Shown here: positions 17,018 through 24,492 of the stretch, in pieces
How the letters are laid out: each line of letters starts with the position of its first letter
Position numbering within the stretch: the first letter of the stretch is position 1
Origin: UBA7985 sp002711265
Lineage (GTDB): Bacteria > Pseudomonadota > Alphaproteobacteria > UBA7985
Assembly: GCA_965660945.1 (NCBI GenBank)
Contig: CBFIBS010000014.1
Location: forward strand, 1-64,000
Direction: 5' to 3'
DNA: 64,000 nucleotides
Program-made: the position numbers and the translations under genes
Notes under the pieces: generated by a model
Seen by the model: the letters and a program-made list of their open reading frames with translations, nothing else
What the model was told of the DNA's origin: nothing
Databases searched by the model: none

Positions 17018-18709
17018 TCAGACCTCGTCAGCGAAGTGTTTGATGGTCAGGCGGATGGGGTTCGGCGCGGCCTGCCCCAGCCCGCAGATCGACGCGTCGA
17101 CCATGGCCTGTGACAGGTCTTCGAGCAGGTCCTGATCCCAGCTGTCCTGTTCCATCAGCTTGACTGCCTTCTCGCAGCCAACGCGGCAGGGCGTGCACTG
17201 CCCGCAGCTTTCGTCCTCGAAGAAGCGCAGCATGTTCAGGGCGGCTTCCTTGGCGCTGTCCTGATCCGACAGGATCACGATCGCGGCCGAACCGATGAAG
17301 CTGCCGTGGGGCTGCAGGGTGTCGAAGTCCATCGGCACGTCGCAGATGCTGGCCGGCAGCAGGCCCGCGGACGGGCCGCCGGGCTGGTAAGCCTTGAAGC
17401 TGTGGCCATCGAGCATGCCACCCGCTGCTTCAATCAGGTCGAGGATGGTCGACCCGGCCGGCAGCAGCTTGACGCCCGGTTCTTTGACCCGGCCGGAAAC
17501 TGAGTACGAGCGCAGGCCCTTGCGGCCGTTCTTCTCGACACTGTTGAGCACGTTCGGGCCCTCGCGCATCACCCGCGCGACCCAGTGCAGGGTCTCGACG
17601 TTATGGACCAAAGTCGGGCGGCCGAAAACGCCGACCTGGGCCACGAAGGGCGGACGATGGCGGGGCAGGCCGCGCTTGCCCTCGATCGACTCAATCATCG
17701 CGGACTCTTCACCGCAGATGTAGGCGCCGGCACCCCGGCGCAGATCGATATAGCCCGGCTCGACCAGTCCGGCGTCTTCGAGCGCCTTGATTTCGTTGGC
17801 GAGGATCTCAAGCACCGCCGGGTATTCGTCCCGCATGTAGATGAAGGCGGTTTCTGCTTCCACCGCCCAAGCGGCGATCAGCATGCCCTCGAGGAACAGG
17901 TGCGGGGTGCGCTCGAGGTAGTAGCGATCCTTGAAGGTTCCGGGTTCGCCTTCATCGCCGTTGACGGCGAGGTAGCGCGGCCCGGCTTCGGCGCGGACGA
18001 AGGACCACTTGCGGCCCGAGGGGAAACCGGCGCCGCCCAGCCCGCGCAGGCCGGACTCCAGTACTCGCTCCTGCACCGCTTCGGGGTCCATGGACCCACC
18101 GCGCAGAGCGAGCAGCTGCGCGTAGCCTCCATCGGCGCGGTAGGCTTCGAGGCGCTGGTAGTCGGGCATGCGATGATGGGTATCGCCCGCGGCAACGGCC
18201 GCCTTCACGCTCTCCGGCGTCGCGTGGTCGATGTGATTGTGGCCCAGCTCGCAGGTCGGTGCGGTATCGCAGCGCCCCATGCAGGGCGCGCGCAAGACCC
18301 GCACCTCATCTGGCGAGAGCTCGCCCTCCAGCGCGGTCTTGAGCGCCTGCGCACCGGCGAGTTCGCAGGCGAGGCTGTCACAGACGCGAATGGTCAGCGC
18401 GGGCGGTGGGGTTTCGTCTTCGCGAACGACGTCGAAGTGCGCGTAGAAGGTCGCGACCTCGTATACTTCAGCTTGGGACAGGCGCATTTCCTCGGCCAAC
18501 GCGCGCAGATGGCGGGCGGAGAGGTGGCCGAAGTGGTCCTGCAGGAGGTGCATGTGCTCGATCAGCAGATCGGCGCGACGGGACCGCGATCCGAGGAGCC
18601 CGCGTACGTCCTCGAGGGCAGCGTCATCGACCTGGCGACCCTTGGGCGTCCGGCGGCCTTTGCCTTTGCCGGATTTCCATACGCCGTCGGGCTGATCAAA
18701 AGGAGCCAT
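17018..18709 (-). CDS. fdsB: Formate dehydrogenase diaphorase subunit, NuoE-NuoF fusion
   Basis: A 563-residue protein joining two subunits that are usually separate. Residues about 25-160 are a NuoE/FdsG-type thioredoxin-like 2Fe-2S domain (Cys110, 115, 143, 147). Residues about 175-563 are a NuoF/FdsB-type FMN- and NADH-binding domain with GLGGAGFPSGRKW, GEPGTFKDR, and the 4Fe-4S set ESCGQCTPCRVGC plus a later SICGLG cysteine. It passes electrons from the alpha subunit to NAD+. It is the first gene of the operon; GAGGAAAG precedes the ATG. The basic Lys/Arg/Gly-rich first 25 residues are unusual. Confidence 0.93.
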   Translation of the reverse strand: MAPFDQPDGVWKSGKGKGRRTPKGRQVDDAALEDVRGLLGSRSRRADLLIEHMHLLQDHFGHLSARHLRALAEEMRLSQAEVYEVATFYAHFDVVREDETPPPALTIRVCDSLACELAGAQALKTALEGELSPDEVRVLRAPCMGRCDTAPTCELGHNHIDHATPESVKAAVAAGDTHHRMPDYQRLEAYRADGGYAQLLALRGGSMDPEAVQERVLESGLRGLGGAGFPSGRKWSFVRAEAGPRYLAVNGDEGEPGTFKDRYYLERTPHLFLEGMLIAAWAVEAETAFIYMRDEYPAVLEILANEIKALEDAGLVEPGYIDLRRGAGAYICGEESAMIESIEGKRGLPRHRPPFVAQVGVFGRPTLVHNVETLHWVARVMREGPNVLNSVEKNGRKGLRSYSVSGRVKEPGVKLLPAGSTILDLIEAAGGMLDGHSFKAYQPGGPSAGLLPASICDVPMDFDTLQPHGSFIGSAAIVILSDQDSAKEAALNMLRFFEDESCGQCTPCRVGCEKAVKLMEQDSWDQDLLEDLSQAMVDASICGLGQAAPNPIRLTIKHFADEV

Positions 18710-18952
18710 GATGTCTTTCCTCGGGGGATTTCCGGCCGGAGGCTACTCCCTGCGCCCGGCTGTGAGCAGTCAGAAAGCAGACACTAAATTGCACAATTGA
18801 GACCTTTTAGGGAGCCCGGTGCGCAGCTCCTTTGTGCAAGGGTGATTTGAGCGCAACGGCCACGCCGGTCTCAGCTTGCTTCGCAGCGCAGAAAAAGGGG
18901 GCCGCGCCTTGTCTCGGCGCGGCCCCTCGATCGACTTCGATTGCGCGGGCAA
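18710..18952. promoter_or_regulatory. Upstream region of the formate dehydrogenase operon
   Basis: 243 bp. An 8-bp inverted pair TTGCACAA (18789-18796) and TTGTGCAA (18832-18839) has centres 43 bp apart, a spacing compatible with a dimer/tetramer regulator such as a LysR type; this is inference. The far end carries the terminator of the small membrane protein gene. Confidence 0.4.
18891..18926 (-). terminator. Rho-independent terminator of the 122-residue membrane protein gene
   Basis: An 11-bp perfect stem (18898-18908 with 18916-18926, 7-base loop) is followed on the minus strand by CCTTTTTC. It lies 26 bases past the stop codon and also insulates the formate dehydrogenase promoter. Confidence 0.85.
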
Positions 18953-19321
18953 TCAGGCCATGTACATGGACCACAGCTGTGCGAGCAGAGCGGCTGCGAA
19001 ACCAGCCGTGATAATGACCCGGTAGAAGATCCACGGCGCATTCAGCCAGTTTTGGTAGCGATGCGACTTCTGTTCTTCCTCGGACAGGTCTTGAAGCACG
19101 GATCTGGCATCATCCATGGTCGCGTTGAGGCCAATGATCGCCAGCACGTTCATGAACACGATCACCGCGGTCAAGGGCACGTAGGTCGCGAGACCGCCGC
19201 TGCTGAACGCGATGGTCGCCACGGTGATGGCGTTCACGAGGATCGCCAGTCCCATGAAGTAGTTGAGATTCCAGCCGACGTCGCTGAATGCGGCCTGATT
19301 GTCGATTTTTGGTGTAGCCAT
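18953..19321 (-). CDS. Small membrane protein of unknown function
   Basis: 122 residues with three predicted membrane segments (about 18-40, 46-66 and 97-119). A charged stretch, DDARSVLQDLSEEEQKSHR, lies between the second and third and probably faces the cytoplasm. No family was recognised. GGGAG sits 8 bases ahead of the ATG and a strong terminator follows, so it is a real single-gene unit. A TTTGAA-type motif lies about 75-90 bp upstream, resembling one ahead of the 208-residue unknown gene nearby. Confidence 0.75.
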   Translation of the reverse strand: MATPKIDNQAAFSDVGWNLNYFMGLAILVNAITVATIAFSSGGLATYVPLTAVIVFMNVLAIIGLNATMDDARSVLQDLSEEEQKSHRYQNWLNAPWIFYRVIITAGFAAALLAQLWSMYMA

Positions 19322-19622
19322 GGTTCATCTCCCTTATTTGAGTGGTGTGAAGACGCATAAACTAATGAAAGGTCGGTTTCCATATGCATTTCAGGATTTG
19401 AATATTTGAAAGTCATTATATGTCGCTGACGTCAAAACGAGACAGATGCGCCGAAACCCCCCTTGGTCTCGGATCGGCTCCGGCGGACTTTGTTGGGTCG
19501 AAGCGGGCTAAGGCGCTTTCATAGCCGATGGAATTCAAACTATAGTCTGTCGACGTGAGCCGGCCCTCGTTCGCCGCTTTTCGGCAACGGCCGATGCCCA
19601 TCAAACCCATGGAGGCTGCGCC
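19322..19622. other. Intergenic region between divergent small membrane protein genes
   Basis: 301 bp. It has an AT-rich core near 19380-19425 with two direct TTTGAA copies 2 bp apart (19397-19402, 19405-19410), and GGAG at 19613 serving the downstream GTG start. No RNA gene was recognised. Confidence 0.5.
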
Positions 19623-20072
19623 GTGACCCTCATCATCATTCTGAAATTCATCCATTTCTTCTCGCTGTTGCTGGCGGGTGGGATTGCAATTGGCAGCGTG
19701 GTGATCCAGCGCGCGCACCTGGCGGCCGGGGCACCGCCATCCCCGCCGACAGCCCGGGCCATGCGCAACCTCGGCCTGCTCGGCCTGCTGGGTATTAGTC
19801 TGCTGTGGATCACCGGCGGTTTGATGCTCAACCAGATCTACGGCGGTTTCATCGTCCACGCGGCGTGGTGGGGTAACTTTGCCTTCTACGGCAAGCTGCT
19901 CGGGGCCAGCCTGATCCTGGTGCTGTCCGTGGTCATGAACCTGCACATGGCCCGGGCCAGCGCTGCCCAGCGACCGCCCAACGCGCAGTTGATGAGCTCG
20001 GCCACCATCCTGGGACGCATCGGTCTGTTTCTGGCACTCGCCGGGACGGCGATTGCCTTCACCGGGGCCTGA
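19623..20072 (+). CDS. Four-helix membrane protein, unknown function
   Basis: 149 residues with four hydrophobic helices (about 5-27, 50-69, 84-105 and 126-147). The start is a GTG preceded by GGAGG at 7 bases. His11 in FIHFFS at the first helix and a histidine at the end of helix 3 (NLHMA) recall small haem- or copper-associated membrane proteins, but no diagnostic motif is seen, so the role is open. It is convergent with the 208-residue unknown gene. Confidence 0.7.
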   Translation: MTLIIILKFIHFFSLLLAGGIAIGSVVIQRAHLAAGAPPSPPTARAMRNLGLLGLLGISLLWITGGLMLNQIYGGFIVHAAWWGNFAFYGKLLGASLILVLSVVMNLHMARASAAQRPPNAQLMSSATILGRIGLFLALAGTAIAFTGA

Positions 20073-20112
20073 TCGCCGGTCAGCGGGCCGCCGCAGCGGA
20101 ATAGCAAGACCT

Positions 20113-20150
20113 TGAAACAAAAAGAAGGGCTGGCGCGGTGCCAACCCTTC
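20113..20150 (-). terminator. Rho-independent terminator of the 208-residue unknown gene
   Basis: An 11-bp stem with one mismatch (20124-20134 with 20140-20150, loop gcggt) is followed on the minus strand by TTTTTGTTT. It lies 39 bases after the stop of the minus-strand gene ending at 20190. Confidence 0.8.
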
Positions 20151-20189
20151 TTCGCTGCTCAGTGGGCCTTGGGAGTGGGCGGGCAGAGC

Positions 20190-20816
20190 CTACATCGCAG
20201 GCCCGACCATGGATGCACCGACCAGCGCCCCGAGTGCCCCGGCATCGGCGACCGATTGCTGCCAGTCGGGCGAGGCCGACATTCCGTCCATGGCCTTACC
20301 GGCGTCAGAGAGCGAAGCGGCCTGATAGTTCACGGTCATCATCAGTGGGGCACCAAAGGCAGACACCGACATGTTGACCCCGATGTTGTAGGGCTTGGCC
20401 ATCGCCTGCACGCTCGGCAGCATGTCCAGCGCCTTCTGCACGTTCTTGGCCGGGACCATATAGAAACGGTGATTGGTGAAGGGATACTTCTCCGGATCCG
20501 CCGCCCCGATGTTGCGCCAGACGCGCATACCGTCGGTAAACTCCGATGCCGGCATGCTGGCGATTTCCCCCTGCAGCGCCATGAAGGCCGGATCGGCCAT
20601 GGTCGCGCCCATGTTGGTCAGGTGTTTTTCGTAGTTCTCAGACCCGGCGTACATGACAAGTGAGCCGAAGTCCCGGCCGTAGAGCACCCGTCCGATATTA
20701 ACCGTCAGGCCGTGTTCGCGCATGATCGCTGCTGCGCGCCCCATCCGACCCATCGAAATCATCGCGCCGCCCGGGTTTGGTCGAGCGACGACTGTCGAAA
20801 CAACATTCCAAGACAT
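20190..20816 (-). CDS. Conserved-looking protein of unknown function (ferredoxin-like fold possible)
   Basis: 208 residues, soluble, Met-rich, no signal peptide and no membrane helix. Two similar halves are suggested: an N-terminal MSWNVVSTVVARPNPGG segment and a C-terminal FYMVPAKNVQKALDMLP segment, each like the beta-alpha start of a dimeric alpha/beta barrel (EthD/NIPSNAP-like). This is a weak structural guess, not a family call. GGAGAGGAG ahead of the ATG is a strong ribosome site and a terminator follows, so the gene is real and probably well translated. A 16-bp palindrome sits 16-31 bases upstream of the start. Confidence 0.7.
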   Translation of the reverse strand: MSWNVVSTVVARPNPGGAMISMGRMGRAAAIMREHGLTVNIGRVLYGRDFGSLVMYAGSENYEKHLTNMGATMADPAFMALQGEIASMPASEFTDGMRVWRNIGAADPEKYPFTNHRFYMVPAKNVQKALDMLPSVQAMAKPYNIGVNMSVSAFGAPLMMTVNYQAASLSDAGKAMDGMSASPDWQQSVADAGALGALVGASMVGPAM

Positions 20817-21241
20817 GATGTTCTCCTCTCCATTTGAACATTCAAATACTACGATATGCTAATAGAAATCGATGAACTTGAAAGCCTTGTGGTTGGGATT
20901 TCTCGGATTCTGGGGCAATTATTCTGCCTAAATTCACAGAAATCTTGAATGAAACAGCGGAAGTAATATCAATTCGATATTTTTATTTCAAAATGATGGG
21001 TACAAAGCGGGACAACAGCGGGCGGACATTCAATGTTGCCGATCGTAGCCTCATCCATCATCCGCTTAGACATCCTGCAGGTCATGCAGGTCAGCCTGCC
21101 ATGGCCAGGCGACGCCAGCGCGTTCGGGCGTTCGCCTTAGCCTTCGCCTTCGCCCGGATCCGGTATGCCGGTTGAAACCGCATACAACTCATGCTCCACT
21201 GAGCTCGTGCAACATAATGGTCTAACGGGGGACATCACATC
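20817..21241. other. AT-rich intergenic region
   Basis: 425 bp without a convincing gene. The part from about 20850 to 21010 is clearly more AT-rich than the rest of the window and likely contains the promoters of the two divergent neighbours. A 76-codon open frame at 20945-21175 has no ribosome site or recognisable domain and was not called. A short repeated word tgcaggtca lies near 21075-21095. Confidence 0.5.
20832..20847. promoter_or_regulatory. Palindromic operator candidate
   Basis: A 16-bp near-perfect dyad, atttgaa-ca-ttcaaat, 16-31 bases ahead of the 208-residue unknown gene. Its position would let a bound repressor block transcription or early elongation. A related double TTTGAA lies ahead of the neighbouring 122-residue gene. 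Confidence 0.5.
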
Positions 21242-21745
21242 ATGAGCGATCAGCACATCCGTGAAGCGCAGGAGCAGGTGATTTCGGCACTCAAGGCCGA
21301 TCCGGCCGCGGCCCTTGGCACCACCGCCGCCAAGGCTGTAATCGGTGACGGGCTAGCCTGCGAGGTCTCCGACGGTCAGCGCAGCACCATCGTCGACATG
21401 CCGCCGAGTATGGGCGGGCAGGCCAGCGGCCCGACACCCGGCTTTCACGCGCGTGCCGCCGTCGCCTCCTGCGTGGCCATCGGCATCAAGCTGACAGCGA
21501 CCCGCGCCGGTATCGCGCTGGAACAGGTCGAGGTCGATATCGAGATGGACTTCGACGACGGCGCCTCGCTCGGTCTGGGCAGCAACACCGCAGCCCCGAT
21601 GCAGACCCGGCTCAATATTGCGCTGAAGAGTGATGCGCCCGCTGACGAACTCAACGCCATGGTCGACCGGGCGCTGGATGCGGATCCCTTCTTCCTCGCC
21701 CTGCGCGATCCACAGGCCGTCGTGACCAAGATCGAGAAGGCCTGA
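21242..21745 (+). CDS. OsmC-like family protein
   Basis: A 167-residue protein with the OsmC/Ohr fold pattern: the central FHARAAVASCVAIGIKLTA helix with Cys77 and the second-half beta strands VEVDIEMDFD. Classical members are thiol peroxidases using two cysteines roughly 60 residues apart. Here the second position reads DADPFFLAL with no cysteine; the only other Cys is Cys40 on the N-terminal side. It may therefore act differently, for example as a ligand-binding member, or use Cys40. It is upstream of and co-oriented with a photolyase, a stress-response pairing by neighbourhood only. Confidence 0.8.
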   Translation: MSDQHIREAQEQVISALKADPAAALGTTAAKAVIGDGLACEVSDGQRSTIVDMPPSMGGQASGPTPGFHARAAVASCVAIGIKLTATRAGIALEQVEVDIEMDFDDGASLGLGSNTAAPMQTRLNIALKSDAPADELNAMVDRALDADPFFLALRDPQAVVTKIEKA

Positions 21746-21838
21746 CACAGGACGCTTGGGCGTCAGGTGGGGTGAACAGCCTAGCTTGCGACAACGCGGC
21801 GGGTCGGAAAATCTGCCGGTTCGCCTACATCTGCGCGC

Positions 21839-23395
21839 ATGAAGCGTGATCAAGCCCTCGAGGTCGTCTGGTTCAAGCGTGATCTGCGGGTCGAAGACCA
21901 CCGACCGCTGGCGCAGGCGGCTGCGCAGTGCGCTGGGCAGGGGGCCGTGCTGCCGCTCTACATTGCCGAGCCCGAGTTCTGGCAGCTGCCCGATGCCTCG
22001 GCGCGGCAGTGGGCCTTTGTCGCCGAAGGTCTGGAAAGCCTTCATGCGGCGCTGTCTGCGCGCGGGCAGGGGCTGTGCCTGCGCACCGGCGATGCGGTGG
22101 CCGTGCTTGACGCGCTGCGGCAGGCCTTTCCCCGCATGCGGCTGTGGAGCCACGAGGAAACCGGCAACGCCTGGACCTTCGCCCGGGACCGTCGGGTCGC
22201 CGCTTGGGCCAGCACGCACGGCATCGAGTGGCGTGAGATCCAGCCCGCCGGGGTCATCCGAGTTCTGGATCGGCGCGAAGGCTGGGCGCGGCGCTGGGAC
22301 CGCCTGATGGCCGAGCCGATCACGCCCCCGCCTGAGGTGCTCCGGCCGGTGTCGGCGGTGCCGCTGGGATCGATGCCGGATGCTGCAGCGCTGGGGCTGC
22401 CGCCCGATCCGTGTCCGGAGCGCCAACCCGGCGGCCGCGACGCCGCGCTCGAGCGACTGAATTCCTTCCTGCACCAGCGCGGGCAGAGCTACCGCCGTGC
22501 CATGTCCGGCCCGGCGGCCGGTGCCGCACACTGTTCCCGCCTCTCACCACACCTCGCCTGGGGTACGATTTCCATGCGGGAGGTGACGCAGGCCGGTCTG
22601 CGCCGCAGCGCCGAGGTCAAAACCGCCGGGCGTCGGGACGGCTGGACCGGTGCCCTGTCGTCGTTTCAGGCGCGGCTGCACTGGCGCGACCACTTCACCC
22701 AGAAACTCGAAGACCAGCCGGGCATCGAATTCCGCAATTTCCACCCCGCCTACGATGGCCTGCGCCCGACCGAGCCCGATGCGGTGCGGCTGGCCGCCTG
22801 GTCTACGGGGGAAACCGGGCTTCCCTTCGTCGACGCCTGCATGCGTTCGCTCAATGCCACCGGCTGGATGAACTTCCGCATGCGGGCGATGTTGATGGCG
22901 GTGGCGAGCTATCATCTCTGGCTGGACTGGCGGGCGCCGGGTGAACACCTCGCACGGCAGTTCACCGACTATGAGCCGGGCATCCACTGGCCGCAGGTGC
23001 AGATGCAGTCCGGCACCACCGGTATCAACACCGTCCGCATCTATAACCCGGTGAAGCAGGGCCATGATCAGGACCCAGACGGCGACTTTGTCCGCCGCTG
23101 GGTGCCGGAACTGTGCGGCGTGCCGGATGCCTTCATCCACGAGCCATGGCGGTGGGAGCAGGCAGGCAGCCTGCTCGACCGGGCCTATCCAGCGCCGATC
23201 GTGGATCATCTGGCCGCCGCAAAGGCTGCGCGGCAGCAGGTCTGGTCGGTGCGGGGGCAGGCGGGGTTCCGCAGCGAAGCACAGGCCATTCAGGACCGCC
23301 ATGGCAGCCGCAAATCCGGTGTCCCCGGGCCGCGACGGCGCGCCCGCAAGACCGACGCCAAGCCCTCGCCTCAGCTCGACCTGCCGCTGACCTGA
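21839..23395 (+). CDS. Cryptochrome/deoxyribodipyrimidine photolyase family protein
   Basis: A 518-residue flavoprotein with an N-terminal alpha/beta photolyase domain (VVWFKRDLRVEDHRPL at residues about 9-24) and a C-terminal FAD-binding helical domain. Motifs in the latter include RLHWRDHF, TGWMNFRMRAML, and DYEPGIHWPQVQMQSG followed by YNPVKQG. It should repair UV pyrimidine dimers using light, or act as a cryptochrome. The HWPQ/QMQSGTTG form belongs to a bacterial branch distinct from E. coli PhrB, so the exact role is uncertain. The roughly 40-residue tail is rich in Arg/Lys/Pro and could touch DNA. Confidence 0.85.
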   Translation: MKRDQALEVVWFKRDLRVEDHRPLAQAAAQCAGQGAVLPLYIAEPEFWQLPDASARQWAFVAEGLESLHAALSARGQGLCLRTGDAVAVLDALRQAFPRMRLWSHEETGNAWTFARDRRVAAWASTHGIEWREIQPAGVIRVLDRREGWARRWDRLMAEPITPPPEVLRPVSAVPLGSMPDAAALGLPPDPCPERQPGGRDAALERLNSFLHQRGQSYRRAMSGPAAGAAHCSRLSPHLAWGTISMREVTQAGLRRSAEVKTAGRRDGWTGALSSFQARLHWRDHFTQKLEDQPGIEFRNFHPAYDGLRPTEPDAVRLAAWSTGETGLPFVDACMRSLNATGWMNFRMRAMLMAVASYHLWLDWRAPGEHLARQFTDYEPGIHWPQVQMQSGTTGINTVRIYNPVKQGHDQDPDGDFVRRWVPELCGVPDAFIHEPWRWEQAGSLLDRAYPAPIVDHLAAAKAARQQVWSVRGQAGFRSEAQAIQDRHGSRKSGVPGPRRRARKTDAKPSPQLDLPLT

Positions 23396-23509
23396 GCGGC
23401 TCTATAGAGCCAGCCAATGGCAGCATAGGAAAATCGGATTTTACATCCGGGACCCGGCGGGACAGTCTTAGCCCTCCTGCATCCGTCTTTTTCTGCGTTG
23501 GTCGTGGCC

Positions 23510-24436
23510 ATGTCCGATACCCTCAAAATCACCCTCCTCGGCACCGGGATTCCGAACCCCGACATGAATGCCTTTGGCACCTCGACACTGATCGAAGCCG
23601 GGGATGAGGTCGTTATGCTCGACTGTGGCCGCGGCGCCGTGATCCGGCTGGCGCAGGCGGGTTATCCGCTGGGCTACGTCGATACCATCATCATTTCGCA
23701 CTACCACTCGGACCACTTTTCCGGGCTGTTCGACCTCGCCATGACCGGTACCATCCAGCAGCCGTTTTCCAACCGGGGCGGGCCTCTGCACGTCTACGGC
23801 CCCCCGGGGATCGACGACATCGCCGAGGGCGCGTGGCAGGCGACCAAGCCCGACCGTGATATCCGGGTCGCCGACCATGAAATCGACCCCGAACACATGC
23901 GGATCATCCCCTACACCTACGAACAGGAAGGGGTGGTATACGACCGCGGCGGGCTGCGCATCATCGCCATCGAGGTCGACCACGGCGAGTTCATCCGCCC
24001 CGCCTACGCCTTCCGGGTCGAGTACGGGGGTCGCGTCTTCGTGCACAGCCACGACACCCGGTACAACGAAAACCTGACCGCGCAGGCGCAGGGCGCGGAT
24101 GTGTTCATCCACGAGATCGCCGCTGCCCGGCCGCAGACGCTGATCGACTACCCCCGCATTCAGGTCGCTATCGACCACCACGCCACGCCCGAGGACGTCG
24201 GCCGCGTCTTTACCCAGACCCGACCCAAGCTGGCCATGCTCACCCACCTCGTGATGCTGCCGCCCGACCCGCCGACGATCGAGGAACTTTGCGCCGGTGT
24301 GGCGACCGAATACGACGGCATCGTGCTGGTCGCCGAAGACCTGATGACCATCGAAATCGGCAACAACATCTCGGTCATTCCCGTCCACCACGGCAGAAAC
24401 GGTGCCGGTCATAAGCCCCTGAAATCCCGGGGTTGA
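23510..24436 (+). CDS. MBL-fold metal-dependent hydrolase (RNase Z/AtsA-like)
   Basis: 308 residues with the metallo-beta-lactamase metal motif HYHSDH (His64, 66, Asp68, His69), further ligands in HSHDTRYNENL, and a late histidine. The LGTGIPNPD start resembles the RNase Z/arylsulfatase-like group, which cleaves phosphodiester, ester or lactone bonds. The ATG at 23510 is chosen; a TTG four codons earlier is possible. The downstream synthase-like gene begins 56 bases after its stop, so the two are likely co-transcribed, suggesting a small-molecule substrate rather than tRNA. Confidence 0.85.
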   Translation: MSDTLKITLLGTGIPNPDMNAFGTSTLIEAGDEVVMLDCGRGAVIRLAQAGYPLGYVDTIIISHYHSDHFSGLFDLAMTGTIQQPFSNRGGPLHVYGPPGIDDIAEGAWQATKPDRDIRVADHEIDPEHMRIIPYTYEQEGVVYDRGGLRIIAIEVDHGEFIRPAYAFRVEYGGRVFVHSHDTRYNENLTAQAQGADVFIHEIAAARPQTLIDYPRIQVAIDHHATPEDVGRVFTQTRPKLAMLTHLVMLPPDPPTIEELCAGVATEYDGIVLVAEDLMTIEIGNNISVIPVHHGRNGAGHKPLKSRG

Positions 24437-24492
24437 GCCCGACCCGCCGACGGCGGCGGTCGTTGATGATTGACAAGAAAGGAGCCTTGCCC

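Noticed and set aside
15334..17043. 569-codon open frame on the plus strand opposite fdsA
   Set aside because: It is antisense to a gene with all expected iron-sulfur and molybdopterin motifs; the long frame is a by-product of high GC and codon bias.
20945..21175. 76-codon frame in the AT-rich gap
   Set aside because: No ribosome site, no recognisable domain, and it changes composition midway; not supported as a gene.
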